DNA from: QQUD01 sp039029915
GTDB taxonomy: Bacteria > Chloroflexota > Anaerolineae > Promineifilales > Promineifilaceae
Length of the DNA: 12,813 nt
Direction: 5' to 3'
Assembly: GCA_039029915.1 (NCBI GenBank)
Contig: JBCCFD010000212.1
Coordinates: 1-12,813, forward strand
Shown: positions 1-6,610 of the stretch, piece after piece
Position numbering within the stretch: position 1 is the first letter of the stretch
How the letters are laid out: every line of letters begins with the position of its first letter
The notes under the pieces: generated by a model
Seen by the model: the letters and a program-made list of their open reading frames with translations, nothing else
Database searches by the model: none
What the model was told of the DNA's origin: nothing
Position numbers and translations under genes: made by a program

Positions 1-97
1 ATACATGTCAATACACAAAGGTGGCTTTAAATAACAAATCGGTAAGCATGCTGATCTCTCGTTAATTTACTTATTCAAATTATTTACTTATAGTTAG

Positions 98-130
98 TTG
101 AAAACTATTGGAAGTAATTTTAGAAATTAC
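98..130 (+). promoter_or_regulatory. Possible promoter with overlapping 17-bp palindromic operator
   Basis: A weak promoter can be read as TTGAAA (98-103), 17 bases, then TAGAAA (121-126). A perfect palindrome with a 3-base centre, GTAATTT-TAG-AAATTAC (114-130), covers the -10 box, which is a layout expected for repression. The region is very AT-rich, so both assignments are tentative. Confidence 0.35.
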
Positions 131-184
131 CAATTAAGTAATAAATTCCTTATTCTGAAAATATAAATGCTCAAGGAGTTATTA

Positions 185-1264
185 ATGGCTTCGGGAAACA
201 CCCTCAGCATATCTGAGCGCAAAAGAATCATGAATGAACATGGTCAATGGATATTTGCAACGCCTGTTTCGAATGTTTTAATAACAAATTCTGTAAATGG
301 AGAGTTTAGAGTTAATCGTGTCTTGTTTATAAACAAAGAGAAACTTCCTCGGATTCGCAAAAGGCTCAAAATGCCAAAAAGATTCTCTGACATGCATATC
401 ATGGAAAAAGATGTGCTGAACTCTGCTCAAACTGTTGCAATAATGTTTCAAAACGGAAGGCTCGAAGATGTTGAAGAAAAATGTTTGAAAACAATTGAAA
501 ATGAACTTGCAATTTTGTCATTGTCCCAACTTGGCTATACAGCTAGGAGTTTTGTTGCAAACCCATCAATTATATTAAATCCCAAAATCGATAAGCAAAC
601 TTGGCTTTTGATAGAGAGTGAGGGGGGAATAAATCGTTTACAGGGCAGGAGTAAGCTTTATGGTAACTATGAAAATCTGGAATTGAATAAGAATTGGCAA
701 AATTGGCAGAAAGATTTCTTTTTTTATCGACTATTGAAGGTGTTAAATAAGGAACACGAAATAGTTGAAGAAAGTTGGAGGAAAGAATTAGAGAGGGCCG
801 CAATTCTTGTTGGGCAAAGCCTAGGCTCACCTGTTGTAAGTCAAAGCTTTCTATGGAATATGATAGCGTTAGAATTGCTGTTAACTGCTAACGGTTCTAA
901 GCTATTAGAGATTCTTCCTGAGAGACTGGAGGCATTCTTAGGATGGATAGGGTTCTGGGATTTAGATGCTTTCGAGACCCGAATTCGCGAGGTTTATAGG
1001 AAAAGGAATGATTTAGTACATGAGGGGAAACTTGAGCAGATAACAATTGAAGACGTGATTTTCACGGATAATCTCTTGCTAAATCTTTTTACAAATTTGA
1101 TGCATAATTTAAAAATATTTAATTCAAAAAAAGCGGTAATTAAATTTTCCGACAAAGTAAAAGCTGAGAGGCTTTTAGGAATTAGACCGAAAGTGCGTCC
1201 TCGATCCTTGAAATTTATTCGTCAAGCCCAAAATAGAGCTATAACTGAATTTCAAAATTTTTAA
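185..1264 (+). CDS. HEPN-motif protein, putative ribonuclease / defence-type
   Basis: A 359-residue protein whose overall family I do not recognise. The start at 185 is preferred over an in-frame ATG at 167, because AAGGAG (173-178) lies between them, six bases before 185. Near the C-terminus an all-helical stretch carries R274-N-D-L-V-H279, which fits the R-(N/H/D)-x3-H signature of HEPN domains. Many HEPN proteins are metal-independent RNases used in phage defence, toxin-antitoxin systems or CRISPR effectors. The roughly 200 residues before it are mixed alpha/beta and could sense or bind something, but no motif is evident. No membrane segment or signal peptide is seen. The gene is AT-rich, lies on the accessory side of tRNA-Gln, and has no recognisable partner (no MNT nucleotidyltransferase or ATPase) in view. 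The HEPN call rests on one motif plus helical context; nuclease activity is inference. Confidence 0.6.
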   Translation: MASGNTLSISERKRIMNEHGQWIFATPVSNVLITNSVNGEFRVNRVLFINKEKLPRIRKRLKMPKRFSDMHIMEKDVLNSAQTVAIMFQNGRLEDVEEKCLKTIENELAILSLSQLGYTARSFVANPSIILNPKIDKQTWLLIESEGGINRLQGRSKLYGNYENLELNKNWQNWQKDFFFYRLLKVLNKEHEIVEESWRKELERAAILVGQSLGSPVVSQSFLWNMIALELLLTANGSKLLEILPERLEAFLGWIGFWDLDAFETRIREVYRKRNDLVHEGKLEQITIEDVIFTDNLLLNLFTNLMHNLKIFNSKKAVIKFSDKVKAERLLGIRPKVRPRSLKFIRQAQNRAITEFQNF

Positions 1265-1428
1265 GGATTTTGATTACTGCCCACATATTAAGTGCGTTCA
1301 ATGAATGTTTGTACCTAAACAATCAAGCCTACTTCACATGATGGTCAGATAAGTTTATCAATTACAAAACTAGAGCACTAAGAGTCGCAGATCATCCACT
1401 GTAAAAAATGTAATAAAATTGCCGGTAG

Positions 1429-1494
1429 TGTATATACATGTCTTGACTTGTCATTGTTTGTGTGTAGAATGTAATCACCCACATACTTTGGAGG
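1429..1494 (+). promoter_or_regulatory. Promoter, operator palindrome and RBS of the RHH gene
   Basis: TTGACT (1443-1448), 16 bases, then TAGAAT (1465-1470) is a good sigma-70-type promoter. Just upstream is the perfect 10-bp palindrome TGTATATACA (1429-1438), overlapping ACATGT (1436-1441). RHH proteins usually bind short palindromes at their own promoter, so this is a candidate autoregulatory site. GGAGG (1490-1494) lies six bases before the start codon. The 9-mer ATACATGTC within this region also occurs at positions 1-9. Confidence 0.6.
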
Positions 1495-1500
1495 CGTTTA

Positions 1501-1695
1501 ATGAATACATTGGCAAAAAAGATGATAACACTGCGACTTGATGAAGATTTAATTGAAAAGTTGAAAAAAGTCGCAAAAAAAGAGGATAGTTTATTCTATG
1601 ATCGCGATCGCACCTGGTTAATAGAATATGCAATCAAAAAAACCTATGGCCCGATCATAAAAAATGAAGCGGAGGGTAAAACGCGCTCCGCCTAA
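1501..1695 (+). CDS. Small ribbon-helix-helix (CopG/Arc-type) DNA-binding protein
   Basis: A 64-residue protein. Residues 7-13 (KMITLRL) form the DNA-contacting beta strand. They are followed by helix 1 (about residues 14-28, DEDLIEKLKKVAKKE) and helix 2 (about residues 37-49, RTWLIEYAIKKTY), the usual RHH layout. The family comprises dimeric repressors, often the antitoxin of a toxin-antitoxin pair, but no toxin ORF follows: the next 300 bases hold only inverted repeats. Between the two helices is an unusually long DSLFYDRDRT loop. It has a strong RBS and its own promoter. The gene contains GCGATCGC (1604-1611), the HIP1 octamer typical of cyanobacteria, which together with AT-richness hints at transfer. 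It is probably autoregulatory; any other target is unknown. Confidence 0.75.
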   Translation: MNTLAKKMITLRLDEDLIEKLKKVAKKEDSLFYDRDRTWLIEYAIKKTYGPIIKNEAEGKTRSA

Positions 1696-1750
1696 TAGAA
1701 TTTTGTGGGTAAATGAAAACGACTACGGGGATCGCCTCCTATCGTAGTCG
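1670..1750 (+). terminator. Hairpins at the 3' end of the RHH gene, possible terminator
   Basis: GCGGAG (from 1670) pairs with CTCCGC across the last codons of the RHH gene. A second stem, CGACTACG (1720-1727) with CGTAGTCG (1743-1750), encloses a 15-base loop and is followed by CTTTACA. The U-tract is poor, so this may be an attenuating or RNA-stabilising structure rather than a true intrinsic terminator. Confidence 0.4.
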
Positions 1751-1810
1751 CTTTACAAGCCAAATGTTCTGCTCCGACCAAAGATGAGAACATCTGGACA
1801 TAAATAATCA

Positions 1811-1832
1811 AAAAGTCTGCAAACGCAGGCTT
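1811..1832 (-). terminator. Weak terminator-like hairpin
   Basis: Read on the minus strand, AAGCCTGC, loop GTTT, GCAGACTT form an 8-bp stem with one C-A mismatch and run into TTTTTG. Read on the plus strand the stem is fully paired through a G-U but has no U-tract. The assignment as a minus-strand terminator is tentative. Confidence 0.3.
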
Positions 1833-1865
1833 CTTGCTCATTAACAACTAAATAGTTTAATGGAA

Positions 1866-1937
1866 ATCTATACTAGAAAGTAACCGCCTGTTCTACTTTT
1901 GAACAGGTCTCAAGCGGTACAGGGGTAACGTATAGAT
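1866..1937. repeat. 72-base nested inverted repeat (three stacked stems)
   Basis: Three perfect stems are nested. The outer one is ATCTATAC (1866-1873) with GTATAGAT (1930-1937), the middle one ACCGC (1883-1887) with GCGGT (1914-1918), and the inner one CTGTTC (1888-1893) with GAACAG (1901-1906) around a 7-base loop. Both internal loops contain GTAAC. It matches no riboswitch, ribozyme or attC site that I can recognise. Confidence 0.55.
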
Positions 1938-1972
1938 CGGATTTGCCGCCTTGTCTACCAAGCGACAAAAGC

Positions 1973-2000
1973 AAAAAACTATTCTTTTTCTCTGGAATAG
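1973..2000 (-). terminator. Intrinsic terminator of tRNA-Gln
   Basis: On the minus strand, directly after the tRNA discriminator base, CTATTC and GAATAG pair (plus positions 1995-2000 and 1979-1984) around a 10-base loop, followed at once by a run of six T. The stem is short but its position at the tRNA 3' end is fitting. Confidence 0.6.
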
Positions 2001-2071
2001 CTGCGGGACTAGGATTCGAACCTAGACTATACGGTTCAGAGCCGCCGGTTCTGCCATTAAACTATCCCGCA
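2001..2071 (-). tRNA. tRNA-Gln (anticodon CTG)
   Basis: The reverse complement folds as a 71-base cloverleaf. The acceptor stem is TGCGGGA/TCCCGCA, the D arm runs from GTTT to GAAC with loop AATGGCA, the anticodon loop is CTCTGAA with anticodon CTG (plus positions 2037-2039), the variable loop is TAGT, and the T arm is CTAGG-TTCGAAT-CCTAG. The discriminator base is G, and the U1-A72 first pair is typical of bacterial tRNA-Gln. The 27-43 pair is a G-A mismatch and 28-42 is G-U. The 3' CCA is not encoded. It sits at the junction between AT-rich accessory DNA and the core-like region. Confidence 0.95.
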
Positions 2072-2082
2072 CTGTGTTGGGC

Positions 2083-2111
2083 ATTCTACCAAAGCGATGG
2101 CGCAGGGGCAA
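2083..2111 (-). promoter_or_regulatory. Promoter of tRNA-Gln
   Basis: On the minus strand TTGCCC (plus 2106-2111), a 17-base spacer and TAGAAT (plus 2083-2088) precede the tRNA 5' end by 11 bases, a normal distance for a tRNA transcription unit. Confidence 0.65.
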
Positions 2112-2182
2112 GATGTGTCGTGGTGAAAGCAGAGTTTTTCAGTAAAGGTAAAAATCACCAAAATGTCATGGTTATTCTGCAA

Positions 2183-2258
2183 ATAGAACGCGGATGATAC
2201 GGATGACATAGCTGACACGGATAAATAATCTGCGTAACCGGCGGAATCAGCGTTCTAT
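2183..2258. repeat. Dispersed-type intergenic inverted repeat (GAACGC...GCGTTC family)
   Basis: Perfect 9-bp ends ATAGAACGC (2183-2191) and GCGTTCTAT (2250-2258) enclose degenerate repeats of CGGAT (2191-2195, 2200-2204 and 2218-2222) and, on the other side, ATCTGCG. Short palindromic elements with this ACGCGGAT/ATCTGCG wording recur between genes in many bacterial genomes. No ORF is associated. Confidence 0.6.
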
Positions 2259-2310
2259 CTTTGTGCACTTTTTCAAACAATAAATAACCCTGGGTTGTTT
2301 ACCTATTGCC

Positions 2311-2338
2311 TTGACAGTTAGCCGCCGAGACTTAATAC
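2311..2338 (+). promoter_or_regulatory. Promoter of the cytochrome P450 gene
   Basis: Consensus TTGACA (2311-2316), 16 bases, then TAATAC (2333-2338). Transcription would begin around 2345. This rules out a TTG at 2311, in frame with the P450, as the start codon, because it is the -35 box itself. Confidence 0.65.
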
Positions 2339-2364
2339 TTATCTCAAGAGTAAAGGAGAAAACA

Positions 2365-3735
2365 GTGCCGAAACATTTGCCCCCTGGCCCGAAGGGGCTG
2401 CCCATGATTGGTATTTTGCATAAGATGTGGCGTGATCCGCTGAGTTTTTTTCAGGACGTGACCCAAGAATTTGGTGATATCGTTTCGCTTGATTTTGGGA
2501 ATCGACATGCCCTGCTGATTAATGATCCAACGCTCATTAAATATGTCCTACAGGATAACAACAAAAATTATAAAAAGAGCAGCACAGTTAAAATTGTGAA
2601 GCAGGTGCTAGGGAAGGGGTTAGCCACCAATGAGGGTGATTTTTGGCGTCAGCAGCGACGGTTAATGGCTCCTTCATTTCATCGCCGGCAGATTGAAAAA
2701 TTGGGGGATGTGATTGTTAATGAAGCGATGAGTGTGGTAGACAGGTGGGGGAAAACGGCCGTTTCTCGCGATATCCACGCTGAAATGATGAACCTAACCC
2801 TCAACATCAATGTTAAAACGATGTTTGGGGCTGATGTCGGGAATCGAGCTGACGAAATTGGGCAGGCGTGGACAAATATTCTGCACACGTTTAACGCGCG
2901 CTCATGGGCGATGGTGCAAACCCCTACCTGGTGGCCATCCGCTTCTAATCGCCGATACTTACGCTCTTTAGAACTACTTGACCACACCGTTTACCAGTTT
3001 ATCAACGGTAAGCGTCAAATCGATGCCCCGCAGGATGATGTGCTATCCATGTTGCTGGAAGCGGTTGATGTTGACACGGGTGAACGCATGCCCGATCAGC
3101 AGGTGCGCGATGAGGTGATGACGATCTTCTTGGCGGGGCATGAAACAACGGCTGTATTACTGGCCTGGACCTTCTATCTACTCGCTCAACATCCCGACGT
3201 GACGCAAAAGCTGCGAGATGAAGCGGCCCTTGTTTGCAACGGCCGTAAACCGACCACGGCCGATCTTTCTAAATTAACCTATACGCGCCACGTGATTGAC
3301 GAGGTGCTGCGATTTTATCCTCCGTTTTGGCTAATCTATCGCTCTCCCTACGAAGCAGATGAAATTGGTGGTTATGATCTTGCCGACAACGATATGGTTT
3401 TTATAAGCCCAGCCCTGATGCATAAACATCCACAGTATTGGGAAGATCCGGACCGCTTTTGGCCAGAACGTTTTGCTACGGAAGAGATGGTTCACCAACC
3501 TCGTTACGCTTACATTCCTTTTGGGGGTGGCCCTCGTCAATGTATTGGGAACAATTTAGCTATTATGGAAGCCCAGCTCATCTTGGCTACGCTAATTCCC
3601 CGCTTTGAGTTTGGTTTTGTTGAACCCGTTATGACAGAATCGGCCGTGACGCTTCGTCCTAAGCAAGGCCTGCCGCTGTCAGTCCACCCAATTCAGCAAA
3701 ATGTTAGAAAAAATATGACAATCCCTTTGGATTAA
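2365..3735 (+). CDS. Cytochrome P450
   Basis: A soluble 456-residue haem monooxygenase of usual bacterial length. GTG at 2365 is chosen because AAAGGAG (2352-2358) is six bases upstream and a promoter lies just before. The N-terminus has the proline-rich PPGPKGLPMIG hinge. The C-helix has WRQQRR. The I-helix oxygen-activation motif is A257-G-H-E-T-T262, the K-helix ExxR is E313-V-L-R316, followed by the PERF-type DRFWPERF, and the haem ligand is C393 in F-G-G-G-P-R-Q-C-I-G. All catalytic landmarks are intact. The closest general class is the fatty-acid/hydrocarbon hydroxylase type (CYP102/CYP110/CYP4-like), but the substrate cannot be read from the sequence. There is no N-terminal anchor, no fused reductase, and no ferredoxin or reductase gene in the window, so electrons must come from elsewhere. 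It carries ACGGCCGT at 2755 and 3239. Confidence 0.96.
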   Translation: MPKHLPPGPKGLPMIGILHKMWRDPLSFFQDVTQEFGDIVSLDFGNRHALLINDPTLIKYVLQDNNKNYKKSSTVKIVKQVLGKGLATNEGDFWRQQRRLMAPSFHRRQIEKLGDVIVNEAMSVVDRWGKTAVSRDIHAEMMNLTLNINVKTMFGADVGNRADEIGQAWTNILHTFNARSWAMVQTPTWWPSASNRRYLRSLELLDHTVYQFINGKRQIDAPQDDVLSMLLEAVDVDTGERMPDQQVRDEVMTIFLAGHETTAVLLAWTFYLLAQHPDVTQKLRDEAALVCNGRKPTTADLSKLTYTRHVIDEVLRFYPPFWLIYRSPYEADEIGGYDLADNDMVFISPALMHKHPQYWEDPDRFWPERFATEEMVHQPRYAYIPFGGGPRQCIGNNLAIMEAQLILATLIPRFEFGFVEPVMTESAVTLRPKQGLPLSVHPIQQNVRKNMTIPLD

Positions 3736-3820
3736 GTTTTATTTGATCCTAATTTTCCATGAGTAAACCGGACTCCCATCGCACCAACCTCTAACCTCTT
3801 GTACAATCCTCGCTCGAAAT

Positions 3821-3889
3821 TTGGTAAATCACAAAAATGATAAATTCACAGATCGCGTCAAACATTGTGATTTGCTACTTTGTTACCAA
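3821..3889. repeat. Nested intergenic inverted repeat upstream of the FKBP genes
   Basis: TTGGTAA (3821-3827) pairs with TTACCAA (3883-3889), and inside it AAATCAC (3826-3832) pairs with GTGATTT (3867-3873), so one 12-base arm matches a split second arm. It lies in the 284-base gap between the P450 and the first FKBP gene, where I see no convincing promoter or terminator. It could be a regulator site or an RNA structure. Confidence 0.4.
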
Positions 3890-4019
3890 GGCTTTTAAAT
3901 CGTTCTCCTTTGGAAAAATTTAAAATTTCTAATGTAGCGAAGTATTTACTCGGTAATTTGCAAGCTTTTCAACGAATGAGAGGTTGGCTTTTGTAAATTA
4001 CAACAATCTGGAGATTATT

Positions 4020-5207
4020 GTGAAACTTAAAACTTTGATTCTAGGAACGGCCGTTCTTTTACTGCTTTCTGCCTGTAGTCCCAGTACAGGCGGTAATGAT
4101 GCGGTTATTACGACCGAAAGCGGCTTGCAATTTGAAGAGCTTGAAGCGGGAGATGGCGATACGCCTCAACCGGGTGACATTGTAGCTGTTCACTATACGG
4201 GTACTCTTGAAGACGGTACTGAATTTGATAGCTCTTTAACCCGAGGCGAACCTATCGAGTTCCCATTGGGGCAGGGGAGCGTAATTCCCGGTTGGGATGA
4301 AGGCATCGGCATGATGCAGGTTGGCGATAAAGCCAGATTAACCATTCCCCCAGGGTTAGCCTATGGCGAAGCCGGGGCTGGGAACGTTATTCCACCAAAT
4401 GCCACGCTCATTTTTGAGGTTGAACTCGTTAGTATTGTGCCCCCACCGCCTACGGCGACCCCACTGCCTCCACCGACCTCGGTAGATGACGGTGAATTTG
4501 AGGAGGCGGACAGCGGCCTTCGCTTTGCGGTTTTGCAAGCGGGAGACGGGGATATGCCAGAATCGGGTGGCACAGTCTCCTTCCACTTCTCTGGGTGGCT
4601 AGAAGATGGCACTTCAATTGGTACATCCTATCTAGGTGGACAACCGCTTCAAATTACAATTGGGCGAGAAGAGATCATGCCTGGCTGGGATTTAGCGTTG
4701 GGTCAAATGCAGGTTGGTGAAATGTCTCAGTTCATCATGCCACCAGAGCTGGGGCTTGGTGAAGTGGGTAGTCCGCCCGTTATTCCACCGAATGCCACAC
4801 TTGTGTTTGAATTTGAACTGCTAGAAATCTTGCCCCCTCCACCGGCACCAACGTCTGTTGATGAAGAGGAGTTCACAACAACTGACTCTGGATTGCAAGT
4901 GGCAATTCTTGAGGAAGGAGATGGTGAAACACCGGAGGCTGGACAAACGGTCGTGGTTGATTATCGTGGCTGGCTTGAAGATGGGTTCTCATTTGATAAT
5001 TCATATGATCGAGGGCAGCCATTTGAGTTTGTGCTGGGTCAAGGGAATGTCATCCCTGGTTGGGATGAAGGTATTGCTTTACTCCAAGTTGGGGATAAGG
5101 CGCAGTTGGTTATTCCGTCTGATTTAGGATACGGGCCAACTGGTTCTGGCTCTATTCCGCCTGATTCTGTGCTCATTTTTGAGGTTGAACTGATTGAGAT
5201 TCGATAA
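4020..5207 (+). CDS. Lipoprotein with three tandem FKBP-type PPIase domains (first copy)
   Basis: A 395-residue envelope lipoprotein expected to catalyse prolyl cis-trans isomerisation or chaperone secreted proteins. GTG at 4020 is chosen because GGAG (4010-4013) is six bases upstream and the signal peptide then starts properly (VKLKTLILGT). A TTG at 3984 is unlikely. The lipobox is L-S-A-C with C19 as the lipidated residue. Domain 1 (about 30-140) keeps the FKBP pocket: Y59, F69-D70, F81, W92, Y115, F132. Domain 2 (about 160-271) is altered: F190 for the pocket Tyr, I200-G201 for Phe-Asp, L246 for the later Tyr; W223 and F263 remain. Domain 3 (about 284-395) is intact: Y315, F325-D326, W348, Y371, F387. 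PPPP-rich Thr/Pro linkers join the domains. The stop overlaps the next start by one base (TAATG). Confidence 0.95.
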   Translation: MKLKTLILGTAVLLLLSACSPSTGGNDAVITTESGLQFEELEAGDGDTPQPGDIVAVHYTGTLEDGTEFDSSLTRGEPIEFPLGQGSVIPGWDEGIGMMQVGDKARLTIPPGLAYGEAGAGNVIPPNATLIFEVELVSIVPPPPTATPLPPPTSVDDGEFEEADSGLRFAVLQAGDGDMPESGGTVSFHFSGWLEDGTSIGTSYLGGQPLQITIGREEIMPGWDLALGQMQVGEMSQFIMPPELGLGEVGSPPVIPPNATLVFEFELLEILPPPPAPTSVDEEEFTTTDSGLQVAILEEGDGETPEAGQTVVVDYRGWLEDGFSFDNSYDRGQPFEFVLGQGNVIPGWDEGIALLQVGDKAQLVIPSDLGYGPTGSGSIPPDSVLIFEVELIEIR

Positions 5208-6610
5208 TGTTATCTTTGACTAAATATAAGCTTGTTTTAGGAATAACGGCCGTTATTCTCATTTCCTCTGCATGTGGAAGTGAGCCTGCCGCCGTTGAGC
5301 CGACTATTGAGCCCACTGTTGAAATAGAAACGGCCGTTGAAGAAGCCGAAGAGGCTGAAGAGGTTGCCGAGGCGACCGTTGACAATGCTGAGGTGGCCAT
5401 CGAGCTTCCCGTTGAGGAAACCGTGCCACCTCCACCAACCATTACGCCTCAACCGACCCCTGCGCCCTTACCGACTAGGGAAAATGAAGACGGCTCAATC
5501 ATCACAACCGGCAGCGGATTGAGATTTGAAGAGATTGAAGAAGGGGATGGAGATTTTCCCGTTCCCGGTGATGTGGTTGCCGTGCATTACGTTGGGACTT
5601 TAGAAGATGGGACTGAGTTTGATAACTCGCTTGTGCGGGGTCAACCGATTCAGTTTCCTTTAGGGAATGGTAACGTGATTGCTGGTTGGGAAGAAGGCAT
5701 TAGCATGATGCGGGTTGGTGGTAAAGCTCGATTGATTATTCCGCCTAATCTCGCCTATGGTGCATCTGGGGCAGGTGATGTTATTCCGCCGAATGCGACT
5801 TTGACATTTGAGGTTGAGCTTATTGAAATCGTGCCACCACCTCCAACCCCAGTGCCCCCCGATCCGCCAACCGACTTAGATGAATCTGCCTATACTGAAA
5901 CTGAAGACGGCATTTTGTTCGCTGTCTTACAAGAAGGAGATGGAGAAATGCCTGTTGAAGGCGATTCAGTTTCCTTCCATTTCTTGGGTTGGCTAGAAGC
6001 GGATGAGTCACTTATTGGTTCCTCGTATGACAGAGGGTTCCCAGTGGATATTATCATAGGTCGTGAAGAGATTTTGCCCGGTTGGGATCGGATTTTACCA
6101 CAGATGCAGGTAGGTGAAATTACGCAATTTATCTTCCCCCCTGAATGGGGATTAGGCGCAGAGGGCAGTCCGCCCATCATACCGCCTGACTCGACGCTGA
6201 TTTTTGAGATCGAGTTGATCAGCATTAATGAACCTCCGCCAACGCCAGAGGCTGTCAATTCAGATGACCTCATCACGACTGAATCGGGGTTGCAGTATGT
6301 GATTTTGGAAGCTGGGGAAGGTGGAATGCCCCAAGTGGGTCAGACCGTAGTTGTTAATTACCGAGGCTGGCTACAGGCTGATAATTTCCAATTTGATAAC
6401 TCTTACGATCGAGGCCAGCCGTTTGAATTCCAGCTTGGTTTGGGTTCGGTGATTGCTGGTTGGGATGAAGGGGTCTCGCTGATGCGGGTTGGTGACAAAA
6501 TTCAGCTCATCATCCCCTCAAGCCTCGGTTATGGTGCAGCAGGCGCTGGCAGTATTCCGCCTGACTCAACATTGATTTTTGAAGTAGAATTACTTGAAAT
6601 TAGAGAATAG
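5207..6610 (+). CDS. Lipoprotein with three tandem FKBP-type PPIase domains (second copy)
   Basis: A 467-residue paralogue of the preceding gene. The ATG shares one base with the upstream stop and has no good Shine-Dalgarno sequence, so translation is probably coupled. The signal peptide ends in I-S-S-A-C (C23), an acceptable if less typical lipobox. Residues 24-90 form a longer, strongly acidic Glu/Pro/Thr spacer absent from the first copy, which would lift the catalytic part away from the membrane. Domain 1 (about 98-209) is intact (Y128, F138-D139, W161, Y184, F201). Domain 2 (about 228-340) has the same losses as in the first copy (F259, I270-G271, L316, with W293 kept). Domain 3 (about 355-467) is intact (Y385, F396-D397, W419, Y442, F458). 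It contains an 18-bp palindrome, GAATAACGGCCGTTATTC (5241-5258), in the signal-peptide codons. Confidence 0.95.
   Translation: MLSLTKYKLVLGITAVILISSACGSEPAAVEPTIEPTVEIETAVEEAEEAEEVAEATVDNAEVAIELPVEETVPPPPTITPQPTPAPLPTRENEDGSIITTGSGLRFEEIEEGDGDFPVPGDVVAVHYVGTLEDGTEFDNSLVRGQPIQFPLGNGNVIAGWEEGISMMRVGGKARLIIPPNLAYGASGAGDVIPPNATLTFEVELIEIVPPPPTPVPPDPPTDLDESAYTETEDGILFAVLQEGDGEMPVEGDSVSFHFLGWLEADESLIGSSYDRGFPVDIIIGREEILPGWDRILPQMQVGEITQFIFPPEWGLGAEGSPPIIPPDSTLIFEIELISINEPPPTPEAVNSDDLITTESGLQYVILEAGEGGMPQVGQTVVVNYRGWLQADNFQFDNSYDRGQPFEFQLGLGSVIAGWDEGVSLMRVGDKIQLIIPSSLGYGAAGAGSIPPDSTLIFEVELLEIRE

Larger units (their letters stand above)
1711..1975. other. Non-coding stretch with five consecutive inverted repeats
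   Basis: No convincing protein gene lies here, but perfect or near-perfect stems follow one another: CGACTACG/CGTAGTCG (1720-1727, 1743-1750); ATGTTCT/AGAACAT (1764-1770, 1787-1793), extended past one mismatch by CCA/TGG; AAGTCTGC/GCAGGCTT with a G-U pair on the plus strand (1813-1820, 1825-1832); a 72-base nested element (1866-1937); and TTTGC/GCAAA enclosing TTGTC/GACAA (1942-1946, 1971-1975). It could be a structured non-coding RNA, the long 3' untranslated region of the RHH transcript, or remnants of mobile-element ends. Strand is undecided, though the G-U pair slightly favours plus. Confidence 0.4.

Noticed and set aside
1866..1937. Integron attC site, twister ribozyme or degenerate tRNA
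   Set aside because: There are no GTTRRRY/RYYYAAC boxes, the inner stem is perfect where a twister needs its conserved loop, and no TTC-type T arm exists on either strand.
1943..2197. Plus-strand ORF of 84 codons
   Set aside because: It runs antisense through the whole tRNA-Gln gene and its promoter; the internal peptide is just the translated complement of the T arm and anticodon arm.
2311..2364. TTG at 2311 as start of the P450
   Set aside because: TTGACA here is the -35 box; the GTG at 2365 has a strong, correctly spaced RBS and begins with the PPGPKG hinge.
3984..4019. TTG at 3984 as start of the first FKBP lipoprotein
   Set aside because: It would put a polar stretch before the signal peptide; the GTG at 4020 has an RBS and a proper lysine-containing n-region.
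4356..6276. Several minus-strand ORFs of 60-130 codons inside the FKBP genes
   Set aside because: They are low-complexity Ser/Gly/Arg-rich reverse readings of conserved FKBP coding sequence.
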